The notes under the pieces were generated by a model. That model made no database searches. It was not told the origin of the DNA and was given only the letters and a program-made list of their open reading frames with translations. The position numbers were made by a program, and so were the translations under genes. A stretch of DNA of 64,000 bases from Acidobacteriota bacterium (GTDB lineage Bacteria > Acidobacteriota > Vicinamibacteria > Vicinamibacterales > CAVVIG01), in assembly GCA_018268955.1 (NCBI GenBank), contig JAFDVO010000041.1, positions 218 to 64,217 on the forward strand, read 5' to 3'. Shown here piece by piece: positions 1 through 8,357 of the stretch; position 1 is the first letter of the stretch; the number at the start of each line of letters is the position of its first letter.

Positions 1-1166
1 GGATTGTGCAGCTCGATATGGCTGCCATCGGTCATGTTGATCTTGTAGATGACGGAGGGTGCCGTCGCGATCAGGTCGAGATTGAACTCGCGCTCCAGGC
101 GCTCCTGGATGATTTCCAGATGCAGGAGGCCGAGGAAGCCGCAGCGGAACCCGAAGCCCAGCGCCAGTGACGTTTCGGGCTCATAGAAGAACGACGCGTC
201 GTTCAGCCGCAGCTTCTCGAGGGCGTCACGGAGCAGCGGATACTCGCTGCCTTCGACCGGGTAGAACCCGGCGAACACCATCGGCTTCAGTTCCTTGAAC
301 CCTGGGAACGGCTCCGCCGTACGGCGATTCGTCTCCGTGATCGTGTCGCCGATCTTCGCGTCGCTGATCTTCTTGACGTTCGCAACGAGGAAGCCCACCT
401 CGCCCACGCCCAGCTCCTCGACCGGCACCGCCTTTGGAGTGAAGATGCCGAGCTGCTCGGCCTCGTAGTCCTGCCCCTCGGCCATGAAGGTAATCTTCAT
501 CCCCTTGCGGATCACGCCGTCGATCACGCGGATGACAATCACCACGCCGCGATACGGGTCGTACCAGGAGTCGAAGATGAGCGCCTTCAGTGGCGCGTCC
601 TGGGTGCCGGTCGGCGGCGGCAGCCGATGCACGATCGCCTCGAGGATGTCGTGGACGCCTGTCCCCATCTTGGCGCTCGCCGGAATCGCCGACTCGCCGG
701 GTAGCCCCACGATCTCGGACAACTGCCGGCGCGCTTCATCGGGCTGTGCGCTCGGCAGGTCGATCTTGTTGATGACCGGGATGATCTCGAGGTTGTTGTC
801 GACCGCGAGGTAGGCGTTGGCGAGCGTCTGCGCCTCCACGCCCTGCGACGCATCGACCAGCAGCAGCGCGCCCTCGCAGGCGGCCAGCGAGCGCGTGACC
901 TCGTACGAGAAGTCCACGTGCCCGGGCGTATCGATCAGGTTGAGGACGTACTTCTCGCCCGAGTCCGCGGTGTAGTGGAGCCGGACCGGATGCGCCTTGA
1001 TGGTGATGCCCCGCTCCCGCTCGAGGTCCATCGCGTCGAGGACCTGCGCTTCCATCTCGCGCGCCTGCAGCGCGCCCGTCATCTCGAGGAAGCGGTCGGC
1101 CAGCGTCGACTTGCCGTGGTCGATGTGCGCGATGACGGAGAAGTTGCGGATGTAGCGAGGGTCCAT
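1..1166 (-). CDS. lepA: Elongation factor 4 (LepA), C-terminus cut by window edge
   Basis: Translational GTPase of the EF-G family that acts on ribosomes and can promote back-translocation. Reading leftward from an ATG at 1166, the protein begins [20 protein letters not shown]. It shows the P-loop AHIDHGKS, the switch II motif [12 protein letters not shown] and the NKIDLP guanine-specificity motif. These are followed by the domain II and EF-G-like segments seen in LepA ([23 protein letters not shown]). About 388 codons are present; LepA is usually about 600 residues, so roughly the last third lies outside the window. There is no good Shine-Dalgarno, but a TATAAT box lies 17 nt upstream. It is divergent from the RidA-type gene. 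Identification is secure. Confidence 0.97.
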   Translation of the reverse strand, partial: MDPRYIRNFSVIAHIDHGKSTLADRFLEMTGALQAREMEAQVLDAMDLERERGITIKAHPVRLHYTADSGEKYVLNLIDTPGHVDFSYEVTRSLAACEGALLLVDASQGVEAQTLANAYLAVDNNLEIIPVINKIDLPSAQPDEARRQLSEIVGLPGESAIPASAKMGTGVHDILEAIVHRLPPPTGTQDAPLKALIFDSWYDPYRGVVIVIRVIDGVIRKGMKITFMAEGQDYEAEQLGIFTPKAVPVEELGVGEVGFLVANVKKISDAKIGDTITETNRRTAEPFPGFKELKPMVFAGFYPVEGSEYPLLRDALEKLRLNDASFFYEPETSLALGFGFRCGFLGLLHLEIIQERLEREFNLDLIATAPSVIYKINMTDGSHIELHN

Positions 1167-1183
1167 GTTCAGGCGAAATCCTG

Positions 1184-1189
1184 ATTATA
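1184..1189 (-). promoter_or_regulatory. Putative -10 box of lepA
   Basis: A perfect TATAAT on the minus strand, 17 nt before the lepA ATG. I see no convincing -35 at the right distance. The implied leader is about 11 nt and has no Shine-Dalgarno. Confidence 0.4.
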
Positions 1190-1281
1190 GCCGGTGAAAG
1201 CCGGGCTGCCTGGCCAGGGCGGCTCTGGCACCTGCCTCGTCTCTGCTAGAGTGCTCCCGAACGTTCATCCGAGGAGCCCTC

Positions 1282-2481
1282 ATGCGCGCACGTCTTGCCC
1301 TGGTCATTACCCTTTGCGCTACCGCGCTGCTCGACGCCCAGTCGCCCCGGCAGTTCGTCACGACCGGGGGGAACCCGAACCTGCCGTTCAGCACGGCGGT
1401 GAAGGCTGGCGGCTTCATCTACGTGGCTGGTGCGATTGGCGACGGAACCACGCCGCTTGCCAGGGGTGACGTCCGGGCGCAGACGCGGCAGACGCTCGAC
1501 GGCATCCAGCGCGTCCTGAAGGAAGCCGGGTCAAGCCTGTCGCGCGCGGCCAGCGTGACGATTTACCTGCGCAACGCCAGCGACGCTGCGGCAATGAACG
1601 AGGTCTACGCCACGTACTTCCCCTCGGCCCCACCGGCCCGCACCACCGTCGTCGTCACCCAGCCGCTCGCGAGCGCTGACGGGTTGGTCGAGATTTCCAT
1701 GATCGCGATCCCGGACGGCGCCGAGCGCACGGTGATCCATCCCGACGGCTGGGCGAAGGTGCCCAGCCCATACAGCTACGGAATCAAGAGCGGTAACACG
1801 CTGTTCCTCTCAGGGCTGGTCAGCCGGAACGTCACCACCAACGCCAACGTGCCTGGTGACATCACCGCCCAGACGAAGTTCGTGCTCGACAATGCCGGCG
1901 CAATCCTGAAGCAGGCCGGGATGGCCTATAGCGACGTCGTGTCGTCGCGCGTCTACCTGGCAGACGACGCGACGTTCCAGGCCATGAATGCCGCATATCG
2001 CCCGTACTTCGCCGACACACCGCCCGCGCGGCTGACCGTCAAGGCGGGCCTGCCAAGCGCGGATTACGCGATCGAGCTGCAGATGGTGGCGGTGAAAGGC
2101 GACGCGCGCTCGGTCGCGACGACCCCGAACGCAGACGGCACTCCGGGGCGTGCGAACCCGAATCTCAGTTCCGCGGTACGCGTGGGCAACACGCTGTACG
2201 TCTCCGGCATCACCGGCAACACACCGCAGAACCGTGGCGACGCGAAGGCGCAGACCGCCGAGGTCCTCGCGCGAACTGGCCGAACGCTGCAGGCGGCGGG
2301 CTACTCCTGGAGCGACGTGGTCGACACCACCGTCTTCATGGCCGACATGACGAAGTTCGGCGACATGAACGAAGTGTACCGCCCGACATTCGGCCGGAGC
2401 TTCCCCGCACGCGCGACCGTCGGCCTTCCGCCGGTCGGCGGCGACACGCTCGTGGAGATGATGTTCGTCGCGGTGAAGTAG
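1282..2481 (+). CDS. Secreted protein with three tandem RidA (YjgF/UK114) domains
   Basis: RidA proteins hydrolyse reactive enamine/imine intermediates released by PLP enzymes; related Rid subfamilies have other or unknown roles. This 399-residue protein has a signal-peptide-like start (MRARLALVITLCATALLDAQS) and then three RidA repeats at about 25-145, 150-272 and 283-399. Each repeat has the GN/GFxYVAG strand near its start and ends in a PAR-containing motif. The arginines at 120, 250 and 377 match the conserved substrate-carboxylate-binding Arg of RidA, so all three sites look intact. Single RidA proteins trimerise; here one chain could supply a whole trimer. The ATG has GAGGAG at 1271-1276 and a TAGAGT -10 candidate at 1247-1252. 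Export is inferred from the leader only. Confidence 0.88.
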   Translation: MRARLALVITLCATALLDAQSPRQFVTTGGNPNLPFSTAVKAGGFIYVAGAIGDGTTPLARGDVRAQTRQTLDGIQRVLKEAGSSLSRAASVTIYLRNASDAAAMNEVYATYFPSAPPARTTVVVTQPLASADGLVEISMIAIPDGAERTVIHPDGWAKVPSPYSYGIKSGNTLFLSGLVSRNVTTNANVPGDITAQTKFVLDNAGAILKQAGMAYSDVVSSRVYLADDATFQAMNAAYRPYFADTPPARLTVKAGLPSADYAIELQMVAVKGDARSVATTPNADGTPGRANPNLSSAVRVGNTLYVSGITGNTPQNRGDAKAQTAEVLARTGRTLQAAGYSWSDVVDTTVFMADMTKFGDMNEVYRPTFGRSFPARATVGLPPVGGDTLVEMMFVAVK

Positions 2482-2493
2482 AGCACCACGGCC

Positions 2494-2604
2494 TGGAAGG
2501 CCGGGAAAGTCGGGAGGGCCGGGGAACCGTCAATCAGCATTGGCGATTGACCTTGAGCGATTGGCAATTAGCGATCGGCAATTAGCGATTGACGATTAGC
2601 GATT
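2494..2604. repeat. Two intergenic tandem arrays (9-bp and 7-bp units)
   Basis: This lies between convergent genes. At 2494-2520 there are three 9-bp units (TGGAAGGCC, GGGAAAGTC, GGGAGGGCC). At 2542-2604 there are nine 7-bp units, mostly AGCGATT alternating with GGCAATT or GACGATT. The same 9-bp family recurs near 56666 and, inverted, near 60144. The AGCGATT heptamer recurs near 61256. No ORF or terminator with a T-run is evident. Confidence 0.85.
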
Positions 2605-2623
2605 GACACGTTCCCCGTGTGGC

Positions 2624-3766
2624 TCACCGGCTCTCGACCGGCACCCACCGCTGCGGAAACTCAGGGCCGACGTATTCCGCGCGCGGACGAATCAGCCGGT
2701 TGTTCGAGAACTGCTCGAGCACGTGCGCGGTCCAGCCGGAAATGCGGCTGACCGCGAAAATCGGCGTAAATAGGTCGGTGGCGATCCCGAGTGCGTGGTA
2801 CGTGGAGGCGGAATAGAAGTCCACGTTCGGGTTCAGCTTCTTCTCGCCCTTCACGAGCGCCTCGATCCGCTGCGACATCTCGTACCAGATCGGCATCCCC
2901 GCTCTCGCACAGAGGTCCTTCGACATCTGGCGGAGGTGCGTCGCACGTGGATCCTCCGTGTGGTACACGCGATGGCCGAAGCCCGGGATCTTCTCCTTCC
3001 GCGCGAGCTTCGCCCGAACCACTTCTTCCGCTTTCTCGACCGGCACATCCTTGCCGATCTCGAGCAGCATCTTCATCACTTCCGCGTTCGCGCCGCCATG
3101 CAGCGGCCCTTTCAGCGCGCCAATCCCTCCAACGACGGCGGAGTAGATGTCGGAGAGGGTTGCCGCAATCACGCGAGCGGCAAAGGTGGAGGCGTTGAGC
3201 TCGTGATCGGCGTGGAGGATCAGCGCCACGTCGAACGCACGGGTCGCCAACGCACTCGGCCGCTCACCGGTGAGCATGTACAGGAAGTTCGCGGCGTGCC
3301 CGAGCACCGGGTCTGGCGCAATCGGCCCGCTGCCGGCGTTGACCCGGCCCATCGTCGCCACGAGCGAGCTGATCTGCGACGTCAGGCGGACCGCCTTGCG
3401 GTAGTTCGCCTGCGGCGTGCTGTTCGACGCGTCCGGGTCGTAGTGCGCGAGGATCGACGTGAGGGTGCGCAGGGTGTCCATGCTGTCGCCGGGCGGCAGC
3501 ATGCGCATTGCGCGGATCACGCCTTCCGGCAACGCTCGTGACGAGACGAGCTGCGATTGCAGATCGCCGAGTTCCGCACGGGTGGGCAACCGCCGATGCC
3601 ACAGCAGGAAGCAGACCTCCTCGAAGGTCGCGTGACGCGCGAGTTCGTGGATGTCGTACCCGCAGTACGAAAGAACCCCACGATCGCCATCGATGAAGCA
3701 GATGGCTGAGGAGGTTGCGACGGTATCTTCCAGACCGGCTTTCGGCTTCGCGTCGGCTGTGCTCAT
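2624..3766 (-). CDS. gltA: Citrate synthase
   Basis: Condenses acetyl-CoA and oxaloacetate to citrate in the TCA cycle. At 380 residues it is of the short type shared by Bacillus-like citrate synthases and 2-methylcitrate synthases; sequence alone does not exclude propionyl-CoA activity. Catalytic residues are visible: His223 in PLHGGAN, His265 in GFGHRVYHTEDPRA and Asp316 in NVDFYSA. HADHELNAS (His185/His188) is the usual oxaloacetate-side motif. The ATG is preceded by a TATGAT -10 candidate only 8 nt upstream and no Shine-Dalgarno, so the message may be nearly leaderless. It is divergent from dprE1 and convergent with the RidA gene. Confidence 0.95.
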   Translation of the reverse strand: MSTADAKPKAGLEDTVATSSAICFIDGDRGVLSYCGYDIHELARHATFEEVCFLLWHRRLPTRAELGDLQSQLVSSRALPEGVIRAMRMLPPGDSMDTLRTLTSILAHYDPDASNSTPQANYRKAVRLTSQISSLVATMGRVNAGSGPIAPDPVLGHAANFLYMLTGERPSALATRAFDVALILHADHELNASTFAARVIAATLSDIYSAVVGGIGALKGPLHGGANAEVMKMLLEIGKDVPVEKAEEVVRAKLARKEKIPGFGHRVYHTEDPRATHLRQMSKDLCARAGMPIWYEMSQRIEALVKGEKKLNPNVDFYSASTYHALGIATDLFTPIFAVSRISGWTAHVLEQFSNNRLIRPRAEYVGPEFPQRWVPVESR

Positions 3767-3774
3767 GAGGGGCG

Positions 3775-3798
3775 ATCATAACAGGCGCATTCGCGCCT
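3775..3798 (-). promoter_or_regulatory. gltA -10 box with adjacent palindrome
   Basis: TATGAT (minus strand, 3780-3775) lies 8 nt before the gltA ATG. Just upstream is a perfect 6-bp inverted repeat, AGGCGC-ATTC-GCGCCT (3783-3798). It would sit between the -10 and -35 positions, a place where an operator could act. A -35 is not recognisable. Confidence 0.35.
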
Positions 3799-3840
3799 CA
3801 GTGCCTTCACCGGCTGTGTCGCGGTTGGCGTCGCCCCGCC

Positions 3841-5187
3841 ATGCCACAATTGGGGGCCGTGGCTGTGAATACCAACACCACACACCGGTTGTCCGGATGG
3901 GGACGCGTGCCGATCGTACCCGGGTACGAGGTCCGCTCGGAGAACCTGGACGCGATCACGCGGGACGTCCCCCTGACCCGCGGGCTCGGTCGTGCGTACG
4001 GTGACGCAGCGCTGCCGGCGCCTGGCGACCTGCGTGTCGCGGGCAGCGTGCTCGCCGATCGGATCCTCGCCTTCGACAGCGCAGGCGGCCTGCTCACGGC
4101 CGAAGCCGGCCTGTCCCTGGACGAGTTGTACCGCGCGCTGCTGCCGAAGGGCTGGTTCACGCCGGTGACGCCGGGCACCAGGTTCGTGACGGTCGGCGGG
4201 ATGGTCGCGGCGGACGTGCACGGCAAGAACCACCACGTGGACGGCTGCTTCGGCCGTCATGTCGTGTCGCTCCGCCTCCGCGTCGCAGACGGCCGCATCG
4301 TGCACTGCTCGCGCGAGGAGCACCCCGACCTGTTCCTCGCGACGCTCGGCGGAATGGGCCTGACCGGCCACATCCTCGACGTCACGTTCCGTCTCGCACG
4401 GGTGTCCTCACCGTGGATCTATCAGGAGGTCGAGCGGGTCCCCGACATCGACGCCTACATGGATGCGCTGAAGACGTCCGCGAAGTCGTGGCCGATGACG
4501 GTCGGCTGGATCGACTGCCTGTCGAAGGGCGCGTCGATGGGCCGAGGGGTCCTGTTGAAAGGCCGCTGGGCGGAGCCGCACGAAGCGAAGCAGGGGTTTC
4601 CCACGCTCGGAGCGCAGATCCCGGTCCCGTTCATGTTCCCGAACGGGGTGCTTGGGATCCCAACAGTGAAGGCGTTCAACGCGCTCTACTATCGTCTGCC
4701 ACGTCCCCATCGCGCCGTCGTCCACCCGGCCCCGTACTTCTACCCGCTGGATGTCGCGCGCGACTGGCATCGCGTCTATGGACCGCGCGGGTTCACGCAG
4801 TACCAGTGCGTGCTGCCCGCGTCAGGCGGACACGCGGCGGTCCGCCGGTTCCTGGAACTCGTCACACGCGGCGGCGGCGCGTCGTTCCTGTGCGTCATCA
4901 AGGACTGCGGCCCGGAAGGCGACGGCATGCTGTCGTTCCCGAAGGAGGGCACGTCCATCGCGCTCGACCTCGCGATGCGCGACGACACGCAGCGGCTCGT
5001 CGACCAGATGAACGAGTGCGTGATCGCCGAGGGCGGCCGCATCTACCTCGCGAAGGACGCGCTGACCCGCCCGGAGCACTTCCGGGCGATGGAGTCGCGT
5101 CTCGATCGGTTTCTCGCGGTACGGCGCACGTGGGATCCCGATGGCCGAATCCGCAGCGCCCAGTCCGTCCGACTCTTTGGCTGGTAG
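3841..5187 (+). CDS. dprE1: DprE1-like FAD oxidoreductase (polyprenylphosphoryl-ribose 2'-epimerase, oxidase subunit)
   Basis: In mycobacteria DprE1 oxidises decaprenylphosphoryl-ribose at C2' and DprE2 then reduces it, giving the D-arabinofuranose donor. This 448-residue protein matches the family along its length: LSGWGR, GLGRAYGD, VTPGTRFVTVGGMVAADVHGKNHH (FAD domain), GCFGRHV and ATLGGMGLTGHILD. The conserved Lys is at 405 (IYLAKD). The position of the mycobacterial benzothiazinone-reactive Cys (NICVDFP) is Ala374 here (SIALDLA). The partner dprE2 starts 3 nt downstream. The start is uncertain: the ATG has no Shine-Dalgarno, while GTG codons at 3859 or 3865 follow a GGGGG run. The lipid carrier and final glycan are unknown. 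Confidence 0.85.
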   Translation: MPQLGAVAVNTNTTHRLSGWGRVPIVPGYEVRSENLDAITRDVPLTRGLGRAYGDAALPAPGDLRVAGSVLADRILAFDSAGGLLTAEAGLSLDELYRALLPKGWFTPVTPGTRFVTVGGMVAADVHGKNHHVDGCFGRHVVSLRLRVADGRIVHCSREEHPDLFLATLGGMGLTGHILDVTFRLARVSSPWIYQEVERVPDIDAYMDALKTSAKSWPMTVGWIDCLSKGASMGRGVLLKGRWAEPHEAKQGFPTLGAQIPVPFMFPNGVLGIPTVKAFNALYYRLPRPHRAVVHPAPYFYPLDVARDWHRVYGPRGFTQYQCVLPASGGHAAVRRFLELVTRGGGASFLCVIKDCGPEGDGMLSFPKEGTSIALDLAMRDDTQRLVDQMNECVIAEGGRIYLAKDALTRPEHFRAMESRLDRFLAVRRTWDPDGRIRSAQSVRLFGW

Positions 5188-5190
5188 ACG

Positions 5191-5937
5191 ATGGCTTTGA
5201 ATGTGTTGATGGTGGGGGCCACCAAGGGCATCGGCCGTGCCGTCGCACGGCGGCTGGCCGCGCGCGGCGATCGCCTGCATCTCGTGGGACGCAACCTGGA
5301 CGACCTCGCGAAGTGCGCCGAGGACCTCCGCGCCAGGATGCCTGCAGGCGCACGGGTGACGATCTCACATGGAGATCTCGAACAGCCCGGGACCTTCGAC
5401 CACGTGGTGCAGGACGCATCGGACGCGCTTGGCGGGTTCGACACGGTCGTGATCACGGCCGGCCTCTTCGCCACGCAGCCCGATCTCGAGCAGGACCTCG
5501 CGTTCACGCAGCGCATGCTTACCGTGAACTTCGCGAACACCGTGTTGTTCTGCGAGCACGTCCGCCGATACCTGCTGGCACGCGGCCGCGGGACGCTGTG
5601 CGTGCTGAGTTCAGTGGCAGGGGACCGGGGACGGAAGCCGGTCGTCTTGTACGGCGCGAGCAAGGCGGGGTTGTCGGCCTACCTGGAAGGGCTCGATCAC
5701 CGCTACCGTGCGGCTGGCCTCACCACCATTTGCGTGAAACCCGGGTTCGTGCGGACCGGCATGACGCAGGGGCTGCCGGACCCCCCGTTCGCAGCAGACC
5801 CGGACGAAGTGGCGGCGGTCGCGATCGCAGCAATCGATCGCGGCACGCCGCTCGTCTACGCCCCTGGGATCTGGCGGCTCGTCATGCTCCTGATTCGACA
5901 TCTCCCGCGATTCGTCATGCGAAAGGTCGGCTTCTGA
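5191..5937 (+). CDS. dprE2: DprE2-like SDR reductase
   Basis: Short-chain dehydrogenase of 248 residues, expected to reduce the 2'-keto intermediate made by DprE1 using NADH, forming polyprenylphosphoryl-arabinose. It has the cofactor loop GATKGIG (9-15), a Ser in LSSVAGDRG (140/141) and the catalytic YGASK (Tyr154, Lys158). The SSVAGDRGRKP segment and the hydrophobic C-terminal part (LVMLLIRHLPRFVMRK), a possible membrane-contact helix, are typical of DprE2. It follows dprE1 with a 3-nt gap, so the two are almost certainly co-transcribed. Assignment rests on this pairing as well as the motifs, since SDRs are hard to separate by sequence alone. Confidence 0.82.
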   Translation: MALNVLMVGATKGIGRAVARRLAARGDRLHLVGRNLDDLAKCAEDLRARMPAGARVTISHGDLEQPGTFDHVVQDASDALGGFDTVVITAGLFATQPDLEQDLAFTQRMLTVNFANTVLFCEHVRRYLLARGRGTLCVLSSVAGDRGRKPVVLYGASKAGLSAYLEGLDHRYRAAGLTTICVKPGFVRTGMTQGLPDPPFAADPDEVAAVAIAAIDRGTPLVYAPGIWRLVMLLIRHLPRFVMRKVGF

Positions 5938-5946
5938 GGTTCCGTC

Positions 5947-7440
5947 CTACGTCCTGGCTTCGAGCTTCGGCACGCTGACCGGGTCGCCGGCGTACTGCTG
6001 CACGACCGACAGCAGGCCGGTGTAGAGGAACCCAATCTGGAAGAGGACCAGGAAGGGCACCGTGCCGTAGATGCCGTTGGCGAGCGCGTAGAACACCGTG
6101 GCAGTGAAGTACAGGCCGAGCGCCAGTTCGATCAGAGGCTGCACGGCGACCGACTGCCGGTACTTCTTCCCCACCCACTCGTCCTGGCCGTCCTCGATGC
6201 GGTACTTCGGCGTCCGCGCGAACTCGCTCTGCTTGTTGAACAGCGCCTCGAACACCGCCTTCGAGTTGTTGATGCAGAGCCCGATGCCGATCGACATCAG
6301 GAAGGGCAAGTACTTGATCCGCGCGCGCCAATCCGGGTGTATCTCGCGCTGACAGACCAGGTAGAAGTTACAGACCGAGAAGGTGGCCGCGAAGAACAGC
6401 GGCACGTCGATCAGCATCATCTCGTACCAGCCCATGTTGTAGCGGATGACCATGGACGGGAACATGAGGACCGACAGGATGACCATCAACGGGTAGTTGA
6501 AGTTCGCGGTCAGGTGGAAGAAGGCCTCGGCCTTCACGCCGAACGGCACGTCGGCGGCGAGGATCTGCGGCAGCAGCTTGCGGCAGGTCTGGATGGATCC
6601 CTTCGCCCAGCGGTGCTGCTGCGACTTGAAGGCGTTCATCTCCACCGGCACTTCCGCTGGAGCGATCACGTCCGGGACAAACACGAACTTCCATCCTCGC
6701 AGCTGCGCGCGGTAGCTGAGATCGAGGTCTTCCGTCAGGGTGTCATGCTGCCAGCCGCCCGCATCCTGGATGACGGCCCGCCGCCAGATGCCGGCCGTGC
6801 CGTTGAAGTTGAAGAAGCAGCCGCCGCGATTGCGCCCGCCGTGCTCGAGTACGAAGTGCCCGTCGAGGAGGATCGACTGAATCTTCGTGAGGAGTGAGTA
6901 ATCCTGGTTGATGTGCCCCCACCGCGCCTGCACCATCCCGACCTTCGGGTCGGCGAAGTGCGGGAGCAGGCGGACCAGGAAGTCCGAGCCCGGCAGGAAG
7001 TCCGCGTCGAAGATCGCCACGAACTCGCCGCGCGCCACCTTGAGGCCCGCCTCGAGCGCGCCCGCCTTGAACCCGGTGCGGTCCGAGCGGTGGTAGTACT
7101 TGATGTCGAAGCCCTGGCTGGCGAAGCGGCGGACGGCAGCTTCGGCAATGCCCTGCGTTTCGTCGGTCGAGTCGTCGAGCACCTGGATTTCGAGGAGCTC
7201 GCGAGGATAGTCAATCTCGCACACCGATTCGACCAGCCGGTCCGCCACGTACATCTCGTTGTAGAGCGGCAGCTGAATCGTGACCACCGGCAGAGGCGAC
7301 AGCTGCGCTCCCGCGCGCGGCTGCTTGTCCCGGTTCCTCATGTACATGTAAACGAGGTAGTACCGGTGCCATCCGTAGAAAGCGAGAATGATGAGGACGA
7401 AGAAGTACGAAGCGAGCGTAAGAGTTTCAGCGGGCGTCAT
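5947..7440 (-). CDS. Processive membrane glycosyltransferase, GT2 family (CslA/cellulose-synthase-like)
   Basis: A 497-residue membrane protein with one N-terminal TM segment (about 8-24), a cytoplasmic GT-A domain and about four C-terminal TM segments. The GT2 motifs are present: Asp89/Asp90 in VLDDSTDET, DAD at 145-147, TEDLD at 236-240 and QQHRW at 274-278. The QxxRW motif marks processive enzymes that extend and export a polysaccharide, such as glucomannan or cellulose synthases. The HINQDYSLLTKIQ and GTAGIWRR stretches resemble CslA-like mannan synthases. There is no PilZ domain, and no co-operonic partner is seen. Its 3' end converges on dprE2. The product polymer is unknown. Confidence 0.85.
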   Translation of the reverse strand: MTPAETLTLASYFFVLIILAFYGWHRYYLVYMYMRNRDKQPRAGAQLSPLPVVTIQLPLYNEMYVADRLVESVCEIDYPRELLEIQVLDDSTDETQGIAEAAVRRFASQGFDIKYYHRSDRTGFKAGALEAGLKVARGEFVAIFDADFLPGSDFLVRLLPHFADPKVGMVQARWGHINQDYSLLTKIQSILLDGHFVLEHGGRNRGGCFFNFNGTAGIWRRAVIQDAGGWQHDTLTEDLDLSYRAQLRGWKFVFVPDVIAPAEVPVEMNAFKSQQHRWAKGSIQTCRKLLPQILAADVPFGVKAEAFFHLTANFNYPLMVILSVLMFPSMVIRYNMGWYEMMLIDVPLFFAATFSVCNFYLVCQREIHPDWRARIKYLPFLMSIGIGLCINNSKAVFEALFNKQSEFARTPKYRIEDGQDEWVGKKYRQSVAVQPLIELALGLYFTATVFYALANGIYGTVPFLVLFQIGFLYTGLLSVVQQYAGDPVSVPKLEART

Positions 7441-7453
7441 TTAGCAAGAATCG

Positions 7454-7459
7454 ATTATA
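7454..7459 (-). promoter_or_regulatory. Putative -10 box of the GT2 gene
   Basis: A perfect TATAAT on the minus strand, 13 nt before the ATG at 7440. The predicted leader is about 7 nt, too short for a Shine-Dalgarno. No clear -35 is visible. Confidence 0.45.
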
Positions 7460-7517
7460 GTAGCGTTGAGCTCGGATCCGGGCAACAAAACCGAGCGGCC
7501 GTCCCGCCAGTCCACGC

Positions 7518-8276
7518 ATGAACACGTCCCAACTCAGAGCCCTCCTCGAGCAGGTCGCCGCCGGCCGGCTGGACACCAGCGCCGCCGAGCGTGAGCTGCT
7601 CGATGCGCTGCGTGCGCGACCGTTCGAGGACCTCGGGTTCGCCCGCGTCGATCACCACCGTGCGGTACGGCAGGGATTCCCAGAGGTCGTCCTCGGCTTA
7701 GGCAAAACACCTGCCCAGATCGCCGCGATCTCGCGCGAGATCGCCAGCCGCGGCTCGACGCTCCTCGTGACGCGCGCCACCCTCGAGGCGTATGAGGCGG
7801 TCGCCGCCGAGGTACCAGAGGCCACGTACCTTGCCGTGCCGCGGCTGATTACGCTCCGACAGGGCGACATTGCCCCGGGCAAGGGCCAACTCCTCGTCGT
7901 GGCCGCCGGCACGTCAGACCTGCCGGTCGCGGAAGAAGCGGCGTGCACAGCCGAGCTCATGGGCAACGACGTCGCTCGCCTCTACGACGTCGGGGTCGCC
8001 GGCCTCCATCGCCTCCTCCACGAGCGGCAGCGGCTCGCGTCGGCGCACGTCATCATCGTCGTGGCGGGCATGGAAGGGGCGCTGCCGAGCGTGGTCTCCG
8101 GCCTGGTGTCCGTGCCGGTGATTGCGGTACCAACCTCGATCGGCTACGGCGCCAGCTTCGGCGGAATTGCGGCACTCCTCGGCATGTTGAACAGCTGTGC
8201 GTCAGGCGTGTCCGTCGTCAACATCGACAACGGCTTCGGCGCGGCGAATATCGCCAGCCTCATCAACCACTTGTAG
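7518..8276 (+). CDS. larB: Nickel pincer cofactor biosynthesis protein LarB
   Basis: LarB carboxylates nicotinic acid adenine dinucleotide at C5, the first step in making the nickel-pincer nucleotide used by lactate racemase and related LarA enzymes. At 252 residues it has the usual length. The C-terminal half resembles PurE-type AIR carboxylase (VVAAGTSDLPVAEEAACTAE; GYGASFGGIAALLGMLNSCA). Cys227 in LNSCA is in the position of the cysteine that covalently binds the nucleotide in characterised LarB. larC, larE and larA are not adjacent, so the pathway must be completed elsewhere if active. It is divergent from the GT2 gene with a 77-nt shared upstream region. Confidence 0.92.
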   Translation: MNTSQLRALLEQVAAGRLDTSAAERELLDALRARPFEDLGFARVDHHRAVRQGFPEVVLGLGKTPAQIAAISREIASRGSTLLVTRATLEAYEAVAAEVPEATYLAVPRLITLRQGDIAPGKGQLLVVAAGTSDLPVAEEAACTAELMGNDVARLYDVGVAGLHRLLHERQRLASAHVIIVVAGMEGALPSVVSGLVSVPVIAVPTSIGYGASFGGIAALLGMLNSCASGVSVVNIDNGFGAANIASLINHL

Positions 8277-8314
8277 CGACGGCTCGCGCTTCCGGCCAGC
8301 CGATACGGCTGGGG

Positions 8315-8351
8315 TATGCTGCTTGCAACGCACGCAGCCATACCAAGGAGG
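8315..8351 (+). promoter_or_regulatory. -10 box and strong ribosome binding site of barrel gene
   Basis: TATGCT at 8315-8320 is a -10 candidate. AAGGAGG at 8345-8351, 6 nt before the ATG at 8358, is the best Shine-Dalgarno in the window and fixes the start of the next gene. In contrast to many genes here, this one clearly has a leader. Confidence 0.55.
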
Positions 8352-8357
8352 CTCTCA

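Noticed and set aside
4413-5978. 521-codon plus-strand frame overlapping dprE1 and dprE2
   Set aside because: Runs out of frame through two well-supported genes and has an Arg/Pro-rich translation; not a fusion.
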